Assembly (NCBI GenBank): GCA_029289235.1
Contig: JARFTZ010000013.1
Location: 1 to 61,184 of the forward strand
From: Gammaproteobacteria bacterium
GTDB taxonomy: Bacteria; Pseudomonadota; Gammaproteobacteria; Burkholderiales; Rhodocyclaceae
DNA: 61,184 nucleotides
Direction of reading: 5' to 3'
The first letter of the stretch is position 1; each line of letters starts with the position of its first letter. Position numbers and translations under genes: made by a program. The notes below the pieces were generated by a model. The model was not told where the DNA came from, made no database searches, and saw nothing but the letters and a program-made list of their open reading frames with translations. This document shows, piece after piece, positions 16,404-25,365 of this stretch.

Positions 16404-17786
16404 TTATTGAGCACCTTTTCCGGTGAGCACGACACCGACCGTTTCAAAAAGGATCACGATATCCAGGAACAGTGTGTGATTCTTCACGTAATACAGATCA
16501 TATTGGAGCTTCTGGATCGAATCATCGACCGATGCCCCGTAGTGATAGCTGACCTGGGCCCAGCCGGTCACCCCGGGTTTTACACTGTGGCGAACCGCGT
16601 AAAACGGGATGTCCCGGGTCAGTTGATCGACGAAATAGGGCCGTTCCGGACGCGGGCCGACCAGGCTCATGTCGCCCGTCAGGACGCTGTATAGCTGCGG
16701 GAGTTCGTCGATGCGCAGTTTGCGGATGATCCGGCCGACACGAGTCGTTCGATCGTCGTTGGCGGAAGCCCAGCGTGGTTTGCCGTCCCCTTCCGCGTCC
16801 CGACGCATGCTGCGGAACTTGATAACGTTGAACAAGCGACCGTTTCTCCCCACGCGTTCCTGGCGGTAGAAAACCGGGAGACCATCTTCCAGGACTATCG
16901 CAATAGCGGTGAGCAACATCACGGGCAAGGCGAGCAACAACAGGATACTGGCCGCGACGAGGTCGAACAGGCGCTTGACGAACGTCCGGCCCCAGCCTTG
17001 GCGAAACCCCTCGCCAAAAATCAGCCAACCCACCTTCAGCGAATCAAGCCGGATCTGCCCGAGCGCACGCTCGAAATAACTCGCGAGGTCGAGGACATTG
17101 ACGCCGGACAGCTTGCAGTCCAGCAGTTCCCTCAAAGGGAGGACGCCGCCGCGGCGTTCCTGGACCGCGATGATGATCTCGTTGACGTTGAGGCTTCTAG
17201 CTGTATCGGTCAGCGAACGGGAGCGCGGCAACAGCAATTGTTCCGGAACGCAGACCTCGTTTTCTGCCGGCCCCGGGTAGAAACCGACGATCTGGATGTC
17301 CGGATCGGATTTCTTCAAGACATTTCCCACCGTGCGGGCTTCGGGCCCGGAGCCGAAAATCAGGACGCGGTTGACCATCAGCGCGCCAGTCCGGCTGTGC
17401 ATGGTGTATACGCGATGAGCCAGGGTACCGAACAACGCAGCCAGGCCGGAAAGAAGCAGCATTTTCTGATTGTCGTCGGCGATCGACAACAATGCGAAAA
17501 CGGTATACGCGATCGGAACCGAAAGGTACAGCGACAGTACGGCCCGCGCCCTGGTTTGGGCGATGCTTCTGTTGTGCGCCCGGGTATACAAACCAAGCCA
17601 AGAGTTCAAAACGACCATAACGAGGGCGTAGATGGTTGCATAAGTGGCGACCGTCTCAAGATCAGCTTGCTCTCCCAGTCCCCAGAACAACACGGCCAGT
17701 AAAACGCAGGCAATCGGGAGGGTAATATCCAGAAAAATCTGAACGATCGTTTTCCAGTGAATCCAGTGGCTGAACACTTTGATCAT
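16404..17786 (-). CDS. Polyprenyl-phosphate sugar-1-phosphate transferase, XrtA/PEP-CTERM type
   Basis: This encodes 460 residues from the second of two close ATGs (17786), which sits about eight bases after AAGGG; ATG 17792 is the alternative. Four to five N-terminal hydrophobic helices are followed by a nucleotide-binding-like middle domain (VNRVLIFGSGPEARTVGNVL). The bacterial sugar transferase domain comes next (KRLFDLVAASILLLLALPVM, FYRQERVGRNGRLFNVIKFR, LRIDELPQL, SLVGPRPERP). It matches the EpsB/TIGR03013 group that starts exopolysaccharide repeat synthesis on the lipid carrier at the inner membrane. It is the first gene of the minus-strand run leading to prsK and prsR. Confidence 0.9.
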   Translation of the reverse strand: MIKVFSHWIHWKTIVQIFLDITLPIACVLLAVLFWGLGEQADLETVATYATIYALVMVVLNSWLGLYTRAHNRSIAQTRARAVLSLYLSVPIAYTVFALLSIADDNQKMLLLSGLAALFGTLAHRVYTMHSRTGALMVNRVLIFGSGPEARTVGNVLKKSDPDIQIVGFYPGPAENEVCVPEQLLLPRSRSLTDTARSLNVNEIIIAVQERRGGVLPLRELLDCKLSGVNVLDLASYFERALGQIRLDSLKVGWLIFGEGFRQGWGRTFVKRLFDLVAASILLLLALPVMLLTAIAIVLEDGLPVFYRQERVGRNGRLFNVIKFRSMRRDAEGDGKPRWASANDDRTTRVGRIIRKLRIDELPQLYSVLTGDMSLVGPRPERPYFVDQLTRDIPFYAVRHSVKPGVTGWAQVSYHYGASVDDSIQKLQYDLYYVKNHTLFLDIVILFETVGVVLTGKGAQ

Positions 17787-17909
17787 GATCATCACCCTTG
17801 ATTGGTCAGCCGTGGCGACAATGGCTGACCCTCTTAAAGGTCCGGCAACTTGGTGCCGCGGACACGGTTGCAATAATTTCTTCTTTACTTGAATTGCAGG
17901 TTAGCATCC

Positions 17910-17931
17910 GTCACGACTCCATTGCCGTGAC
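17910..17931. promoter_or_regulatory. Inverted repeat, possible operator upstream of the sugar transferase
   Basis: GTCACG and CGTGAC are perfect 6-bp inverted arms separated by ten bases, about 125 bp upstream of the sugar transferase start. The size suits a dimeric regulator such as a Fis-type HTH protein. No link to PrsR is shown. Confidence 0.35.
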
Positions 17932-18262
17932 AAATTTCACAATTGCGGGGAAATATCCTTGCCACCGGATGTTGCATAAAAAATTCTATTTATTTCAAAG
18001 AACTAACGAAATTATTCTGCATTGTGGATGCGAGTCCCAAGCCGGGGAAAAGCTTCGAATTATACCGTAGGCATCAATCTCCGCACAATCCGTTTTTCAT
18101 TTCCATTGTCGGGGTTTGGATCAGGGCATCGTCGCGCGAGTGTGTGCGTTCTTGTTGATCGACTCACTTTCACATTAGTTCCCCTCCCTCAAACAATAAA
18201 CCTATGGACAGCGCTTGCAGGCTGGAGCGCTCGTGTAGGGGGTAACGAACCCGTCCGTACAA

Positions 18263-18291
18263 TTCAACCCGTGAACTCCAGCGTATATAAT
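18263..18291 (+). promoter_or_regulatory. Candidate prfB promoter
   Basis: A perfect TATAAT at 18286-18291 lies 17 bases downstream of TTCAAC, a weak -35 match, and 33 bases ahead of the prfB start codon. Confidence 0.5.
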
Positions 18292-18323
18292 GCGCGATTC
18301 GACGACTTACCTCCTGGACCATC

Positions 18324-19428
18324 ATGGAAGCAGAGCAACTCAATATCATCGCCAATCGCCTCAACGATCTCGCCCTCCGGTCCACCGAATTACGGAGGTA
18401 TCTTTGACTACGATCAGAAGTTCGATCAGTTAAGTGCGGTATCGCGCGAGCTCGAGGATCCGGCGGTTTGGGACAACGCGGAACGGGCCCAGGCGCTGAG
18501 CAAGGAGAAAAAGGCACTTGAAGGCGTGGTGCTGACGCTGAACCGCGTCGCCGATGCGTTGAAGGATGCCGAGGAACTGTTCGCCATCGCCCGCGAGGAA
18601 AACGACGACGACACGGTGTTGGCCGTCGACTCCGACATCGACGGCATCGAGAAGGATGTTGCCAGCCTCGAATTCCGTCGCATGTTCAACAATCCGGCCG
18701 ACCCGTTGAACTGCTTTATCGACATCCAGGCAGGTGCAGGCGGAACCGAGGCACAGGACTGGGCGTCGATGTTGCTCCGGATGTATGTGAAATACGGCGA
18801 ACGCAAGGGGTACGCGGTCGAGGTTCTGGAAGAGTCCGAGGGCGACGTCGCGGGAATCAAGACCGCGACGATCAAGTTCTCCGGCGAATACTGCTTCGGC
18901 ATGCTGCGTTCCGAAACGGGGATTCATCGGCTGGTGCGTAAATCGCCCTTCGATTCCAACGCCCGCAGACATACCAGCTTCGCTTCCGTGTTCGTTTATC
19001 CGGAAATCGACGACTCGTTCGAGATCGAGATCAATCCAGCCGATCTGCGCATCGATACCTATCGTGCCTCGGGCGCCGGCGGCCAGCACATCAACAAAAC
19101 CGATTCCGCCGTGCGGATTACGCACGCACCATCCGGGATCGTCGTTCAGTGCCAGAACGACCGCTCGCAGCACCGTAACCGCGCCGAAGCGATGGCGATG
19201 CTGAAATCGCGGCTGTACGAAATGGAAATACGCAAGCGCCAGGCCGAACAGCAAAAACTGGAAGATGCCAAGACCGATATCGGCTGGGGGCATCAGATTC
19301 GCTCGTACGTGCTCGATCAATCACGAATCAAGGATCTCCGAACCAACGTTGAAGTCGGGAATACGCAAAGCGTGCTCGACGGGGATCTCGACCAGTTCAT
19401 CGAAGCCAGCCTGAAACAGGGTGTCTGA
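18324..19428 (+). CDS. prfB: Peptide chain release factor 2 (programmed +1 frameshift)
   Basis: The gene starts at ATG 18324 ([20 protein letters not shown]...), runs 27 codons and meets an in-frame TGA at 18405-18407. Reading continues after a +1 shift at CTT-TGAC, skipping T18405, through to 19428, giving 367 residues, the usual RF2 length. A GGAGG stretch just before the site mimics a ribosome-binding sequence and the shift codon is CTT, as in other RF2 genes. SPF in RKSPFDSN is the UGA/UAA-reading tripeptide and [10 protein letters not shown] holds the catalytic GGQ. Ala precedes SGAGGQ where E. coli K-12 has Thr246. RF2 frees peptides at UAA and UGA. lysS follows, the same order as in E. 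coli. Confidence 0.95.
18393..18408 (+). promoter_or_regulatory. RF2 programmed frameshift site
   Basis: The sequence ACGGAGGTATCTTTGA-C combines an internal anti-anti-Shine-Dalgarno stretch (GGAGG), the slippery CTT codon and the UGA C context. Low RF2 activity lets ribosomes slip +1, so the factor autoregulates its own synthesis. Confidence 0.9.
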
Positions 19429-19473
19429 AACACGCCGCTACGGAAGAAATTTCACTTATCCACGAGACTTGAG

Positions 19474-20979
<1,506 letters not shown>

Positions 20980-21001
20980 CGAACCTTGATTTCCTTCCCT
21001 C

Positions 21002-21030
21002 AAGCGCCCCTTACGGGGCGCTTGTCATTT
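21002..21030 (+). terminator. Rho-independent terminator after lysS
   Basis: A perfect 9-bp stem AAGCGCCCC / GGGGCGCTT with the four-base loop TTAC is followed by GTCATTTGT. It ends the prfB-lysS unit 22 bases after the lysS stop. Confidence 0.8.
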
Positions 21031-21127
21031 GTGGCCCCGGTTATTTGGATATGCGCATTCGATCTAAACAGCACCGTTTCTGCTGCTAAGATGACATGAA
21101 GCACATCCAACAACAAAGAGGACATAC

Positions 21128-22399
21128 ATGAAGCTCGAAACCCTCGTCGTTCACGGTGGTTACTCTCCGGAGCCGACAACCAAGGCCGTTGCCGTCCCGA
21201 TTTACCAGACCACCTCATATTCCTTCGACAGCACCCAGCACGGCGCGGACCTTTTCGACCTCAAGGTTCCCGGGAATATCTACACGCGCATCATGAATCC
21301 GACGCAGGACGTTCTTGAAAAGCGCGTCGCGGCGATCGAAGGCGGAACCGGCGCGCTGGCTCTGGCGTCCGGACAGGCGGCGATCACCTACGCGATCATG
21401 ACCATCGCCGAAGCCGGCGACAACATCGTATCCGCCTCGACGCTCTATGGCGGGACGTACAATCTGTTCGCGCACACGTTGCCGCAATACGGTATCGCGG
21501 TGAGTTTCGCCGATTATCGCGATCCAGAATCTTTCGAGCAGTTGATCAACGAAAAAACCAAGGCCATTTACTGCGAGTCGGTGGGCAATCCGCTGGGCAA
21601 CGTCACCGATTTCGAAAAGCTTGCAGAGATCGCTCATCGGCACGGTGTTCCGCTGATCGTCGACAACACGGTTCCTTCCCCGTATCTCTGTCGTCCCTTC
21701 GAGCACGGCGCGGACATCGTCGTTCATTCGCTGACCAAGTACATCGCCGGGCACGGGAATTCGATCGGCGGCATCATCGTCGATAGCGGAAAGTTCCCCT
21801 GGGCGCAGCACAAGGAACGCTTCAAGCGACTCAACGAGCCGGAAGTCTCCTACCACGGAGTAGTCTATACCGAGGCCCTTGGTCCGGCCGCGTTCATCGG
21901 CCGTTGCCGTACGGTTCCGCTGCGGAACATGGGAGCGGCGATTTCACCCTTCAATGCCTTCCTGATCCTGCAAGGACTCGAAACCCTCCCTTTGCGTATG
22001 GATCGCATTTGCGACAACACCCTGAAAATTGCGCACTTCCTGAAAACCCACGAGAAGGTCTCCTGGGTCAATTACGCTGGTTTGCCGGAACATCCCGATT
22101 TTCCTTTGGTGGAAAAGTACATGGACGGAAAAGCCTCCGGTGTTCTGACGTTCGGCGTCAAGGGCGGTCTTGCCGCGGGTGGGCGTTTTCAGGATGCATT
22201 GAAGCTGTTTACCCGCCTGGTGAACATCGGCGACGCCAAATCGCTCGCTTGCCATCCGGCGTCGACAACGCACCGACAACTGTCGCCGACGGAACTGCAA
22301 AAGGCCGGCGTATCGGAGGACATGATCCGGCTCTCGATTGGGATCGAGCATATCGACGATCTGATCGAGGACCTTGAACAGGCGCTCGCTGGAAGCTGA
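21128..22399 (+). CDS. metY: O-acetylhomoserine aminocarboxypropyltransferase (sulfhydrylase)
   Basis: This encodes 423 residues; AGAGG precedes the ATG. It belongs to the Cys/Met-metabolism PLP family: [22 protein letters not shown] at the N-terminal PLP region, [23 protein letters not shown], and the PLP-binding Lys in [12 protein letters not shown]. The length (about 425 rather than 390 residues) and the insert around [12 protein letters not shown] favour O-acetylhomoserine sulfhydrylase over cystathionine enzymes. It makes homocysteine from O-acetylhomoserine and sulfide in methionine synthesis. It is monocistronic or weakly linked to the following signalling gene, only 10 bases away. Confidence 0.9.
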   Translation: MKLETLVVHGGYSPEPTTKAVAVPIYQTTSYSFDSTQHGADLFDLKVPGNIYTRIMNPTQDVLEKRVAAIEGGTGALALASGQAAITYAIMTIAEAGDNIVSASTLYGGTYNLFAHTLPQYGIAVSFADYRDPESFEQLINEKTKAIYCESVGNPLGNVTDFEKLAEIAHRHGVPLIVDNTVPSPYLCRPFEHGADIVVHSLTKYIAGHGNSIGGIIVDSGKFPWAQHKERFKRLNEPEVSYHGVVYTEALGPAAFIGRCRTVPLRNMGAAISPFNAFLILQGLETLPLRMDRICDNTLKIAHFLKTHEKVSWVNYAGLPEHPDFPLVEKYMDGKASGVLTFGVKGGLAAGGRFQDALKLFTRLVNIGDAKSLACHPASTTHRQLSPTELQKAGVSEDMIRLSIGIEHIDDLIEDLEQALAGS

Positions 22400-22409
22400 A
22401 AGCTGGCTG

Positions 22410-22913
22410 ATGGCGATCTCCTCATCTCTCCTTGACGCAACGACCGGAGTGTTTGCCGAGAGCTATACACTCTTCCTGCTCGACAGTGAAATTCATCGCG
22501 CGAGACGTTACGGGACACCGTTTGCGCTCGCGCTGATTGCCATGGATGAGCCTCGAGCCATCAATGACGGTGGCGCGCAAATCGATCCTGGCGCGCTTTG
22601 GGCTGAAGTGGTGACATTGCTCGGAAGAAACATGCGCGAAGTTGATGTCGCCGGGCATTTCGGACCGGATGAACTTATCCTCCTTCTTCCGAATGTAACT
22701 CTGGGCAAGGCCATGATCGGACTTGAGCGACTCCGCATGCGCGTGGAAAACCGCTTGTTTCAGAGCAACCAGGCGGCTGCCACCATCAGCGGAGGCGTCT
22801 CGGAATATGCCGGCGAGAATTCCGGACCGCTCATCGCGCACTGCCGTTCGTTGCTCCACCATGCGCGGGAGAGCGGTGGAAACCGGTTCTGTATCGACTC
22901 GGGGTTTGCCTGA
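22410..22913 (+). CDS. Degenerate GGDEF-domain protein
   Basis: This encodes 167 residues from ATG 22410; an earlier in-frame ATG at 22374 lies inside the previous gene. The chain has GGDEF-domain topology: DATTGVFAESYTLFLLDSEI in place of the DxLTGLxNR opening, an HRARRYGTPFALALIAMD strand, VDVAGHFGPDELILLLP where the active-site loop should be, and ISGGVSEYAGE near the end. The catalytic GG[D/E]EF is replaced by GPDEL, so diguanylate cyclase activity is doubtful. It may bind GTP or c-di-GMP or serve as a partner. It starts 10 bases after the sulfhydrylase gene and precedes two larger c-di-GMP/two-component genes. Confidence 0.75.
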   Translation: MAISSSLLDATTGVFAESYTLFLLDSEIHRARRYGTPFALALIAMDEPRAINDGGAQIDPGALWAEVVTLLGRNMREVDVAGHFGPDELILLLPNVTLGKAMIGLERLRMRVENRLFQSNQAAATISGGVSEYAGENSGPLIAHCRSLLHHARESGGNRFCIDSGFA

Positions 22914-23218
22914 CCCGGTTTTGTTGCCCTGCCCGGCTTTTCATTCCCGCAGCCGCTCTTCAGTTATCTCTCCCGTTGCCGTAGTTGTTGCTATGGCCCT
23001 TCTGGCGGTTCCCGGGCGTAAATACAACGACGAACACCTTTTTTCCACTCCATCACGATGTCGCGCTGGCGTACATCAGTCAAGTTTGTATATTATTTTC
23101 GTCATATGTACTTGGTAATAGGCGCGCCGCAACAGATGGGCAGATAAATTTTCGATCAGGGAGAGCTTGGGTTGTCATCGCCCGGTCTGTTGAAAGGCGT
23201 GACGGTCTGGCCAAAAAA
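22914..23218. other. 305-bp intergenic region before the HDOD kinase
   Basis: No gene seen. The right half (about 23075-23130) is AT-rich, with TTTGTATATTATTTTCGTCATATG, and probably contains the promoter for the following signalling pair. Boxes cannot be fixed with confidence. An open frame reaches upstream from the kinase start but lacks a better start site. Confidence 0.35.
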
Positions 23219-25342
23219 ATGCACGAAAACGAATCAGATATTCGCCATCGCTTGCTCGTCGCACGTCTGCCGGCGATGCCGCAGATTCTTCTCAAGCTGA
23301 TCGAGCAATGTCAGTCCGACGATGTCGGAATGTCCGAGTTGGCGGAACTGATTTCCAAGGATGCCGGGATGGCCGGGAAGATTCTGGCCATAGCAAACAG
23401 TTCGGCATATCACCGCAACAATCGAAAGGTCGGGCTTGAGCACTCTCTGATGACACTTGGCGTTGAAATGATCAAGACGCTTGTCATCAGCGAATCCGTT
23501 TTGCAGGTGTTCAACAATTTTTCCCATTCGAGCAGTACTGACCTGCGTTCCTTCTGGAAGCACTCCTTGTCATCCGCGGTCCTGGCGCGAGAGATTGCCT
23601 CTGCGATGACGTACTCGCATCTCGAAGAAGCCTATCTCGCCGGTCTGCTGCATGACGTAGGCCGCCTGGCATTGCTGTCGACGGCAAACAAGGAGTACGC
23701 AGCCAATTTTCTTGCCAGGGACGACGAGGCCCTTTCCGAGATTGAGGAACAGACTTTCAGGATCACTCATCAGGAAGCAGGTGCGTGGCTCATCGAACGC
23801 TGGAACCTTGATTCATTCCTTTCCGACAGCGTGCTCTATCACCACGACGCGGTCTCTCGGCTGGAGAACACCCATCCATTGATTCGGATCGTTCGACTCG
23901 CCCACCTCATGAGTGTTTACGACACCAGCGATTCGTCCGTCCAGGCGGCCGCGTCGTTGTGCGAGATCAACGAGGAAGACCTGTCGCGCATTGCTTCAGG
24001 CGCCAGCGAGAAGGTTGAAAAGGCGGCAGCCTATCTTGGCATCGACTTGGCCGGCGTGGAGGAAATCGGCGTTGCTGCAGCCTGCGAACCGCCCGGTACC
24101 GAAACCAAGGCCGGCCAAAAGGAATTGTCGGAAGAAGTTCTCAATTTCGTACTTAACTCCGAGGCCGGGCGCCTCATGACCCCCCGGCAGGGCGAGACGC
24201 AGCTCCTGGAAGCGATGGCGCGTTCGGCGCGAATCCTGTTCGATTTCGAGGATACAGCCACGCTCCTGATGAACAGAGACGGAAAGCACCTTGTCGGCGT
24301 GCCGCTCGGAGGAGACAAGCAACGCTTGAAGGAATTCACCGTCACACTGTCGCGCGGCGGCCCCGTTGCGGAGGCGGCGATGCAGCGGCGAATGGCGTTC
24401 ATCATCACCAATGGCAACCCCCTTGGTGTCAGTGAAGAGCAACTGTTGCGCATCCTCCGTTGCGACTCGCTGGTTTGCCTTCCTCTCGTCTTCCGGAGCC
24501 GGTGTCTCGGAGTGCTGGTTGGCGGCGTCGCAGCGTGGCAGGTGCCTGGGCTGCGCAAGCGTGAGCGATTTCTGAAATCGTTTGGGGAGCAGGCCGCGTC
24601 TGCGTTGGAGAAGGCGCTTGACGAAAACAGTGAGGCGTCACGACGGGTAGCCGATGTCGTCGCGGAATACCAGGAAGCCTCGCGCAAGATCGTCCACGAA
24701 GTAAACAACCCGCTGTCGATCATCAAGAACTACCTGAGTGTGCTCGACAGCAAGTTGGAACAGCAGGAACTGGTTTCCAACGAGATATCGATACTTAATC
24801 AGGAAATCGACCGTGTCAGCCAGATCGTTCGCGGACTCGCCGATCTGAAACCGGAAACGCCGGCTCCCTTTGCCGAAGTCAATCGGGTTATCCGCGACGT
24901 GGCTCGGCTGTTCCGCGATACCGAGTACGCACCCGCTTCCGTAAAGATTGTCGTCCAGACACAGGATCTTCCGACGGAAACCGATATTGCCCCGGACCCA
25001 CTCAAACAGATCCTGGTCAATCTCGTGAAGAATGCCGTCGAGGCCGTTCATTCGACCGGGGAAATCCAGATCGTCAACAATGGCCACGTGAACAGAGACG
25101 GTACTTTGTATGTCGAGGTCTGCGTCATCGACAACGGTCCCGGGATTCCCCCGGAGATTCTGGGCCATCTCTTCCATCCCCTGAAAAGCTCGAAAGGCGA
25201 CGGACATCAAGGACTCGGCCTGCGTATCGTGCACGGCCTTGTCAAGAAGCATCAGGGGTTGATCTCCTGCCGAAGCAGCGCCCGGGGGACCCGCTTTGAA
25301 TTGTTGCTACCTGTTCGCGGCAGCCTGAATCAGGACACCTGA
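23219..25342 (+). CDS. HDOD domain-containing hybrid sensor histidine kinase
   Basis: This encodes 707 residues from ATG 23219 (MHENESDIRHRLLVARLPAM). Residues about 10-220 form an HDOD domain (LPAMPQILLKLIEQC, ISKDAGMAGKILAIANSS, YLAGLLHDVGRLALL). A GAF-like segment follows (about 330-460, RSRCLGVLVGG). A histidine kinase core completes it, with HEVNNPLSIIKN as the H-box, NLVKNAVEAV as the N-box, DNGPGIP and HQGLGLRIVHG as ATP-binding motifs. No membrane segment, so it is a cytosolic kinase. The next gene, 23 bases away, encodes a receiver protein and is the likely phospho-acceptor. Confidence 0.88.
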   Translation: MHENESDIRHRLLVARLPAMPQILLKLIEQCQSDDVGMSELAELISKDAGMAGKILAIANSSAYHRNNRKVGLEHSLMTLGVEMIKTLVISESVLQVFNNFSHSSSTDLRSFWKHSLSSAVLAREIASAMTYSHLEEAYLAGLLHDVGRLALLSTANKEYAANFLARDDEALSEIEEQTFRITHQEAGAWLIERWNLDSFLSDSVLYHHDAVSRLENTHPLIRIVRLAHLMSVYDTSDSSVQAAASLCEINEEDLSRIASGASEKVEKAAAYLGIDLAGVEEIGVAAACEPPGTETKAGQKELSEEVLNFVLNSEAGRLMTPRQGETQLLEAMARSARILFDFEDTATLLMNRDGKHLVGVPLGGDKQRLKEFTVTLSRGGPVAEAAMQRRMAFIITNGNPLGVSEEQLLRILRCDSLVCLPLVFRSRCLGVLVGGVAAWQVPGLRKRERFLKSFGEQAASALEKALDENSEASRRVADVVAEYQEASRKIVHEVNNPLSIIKNYLSVLDSKLEQQELVSNEISILNQEIDRVSQIVRGLADLKPETPAPFAEVNRVIRDVARLFRDTEYAPASVKIVVQTQDLPTETDIAPDPLKQILVNLVKNAVEAVHSTGEIQIVNNGHVNRDGTLYVEVCVIDNGPGIPPEILGHLFHPLKSSKGDGHQGLGLRIVHGLVKKHQGLISCRSSARGTRFELLLPVRGSLNQDT

Positions 25343-25365
25343 GGGACATCCAGCGTGAGACAACC

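Larger units (their letters stand above)
17787..18323. other. 537-bp intergenic region between the sugar transferase and prfB
   Basis: Divergent promoter region, AT-rich around 17870-18010. I see no credible gene; the open frames here lack ribosome sites and family features. It contains the inverted repeat GTCACG-N10-CGTGAC (17910-17931) on the side of the sugar transferase, and the prfB promoter near 18263-18291. No clear sigma-54 element with correct GG-N10-GC spacing was found. Confidence 0.5.

Noticed and set aside
17839-17865. Possible sigma-54 promoter (GGCAC...TTGC on the minus strand)
   Set aside because: Only nine bases separate GG and GC instead of the required ten.
17798-18158. 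Open frames in the prfB upstream region
   Set aside because: They lack ribosome-binding sites and family features and overlap promoter-like sequence; prfB itself starts at 18324.
18022-18323. Long in-frame N-terminal extension of the RF2 second frame
   Set aside because: It is an artefact of reading the +1 frame upstream; the real start and frameshift site are clear.
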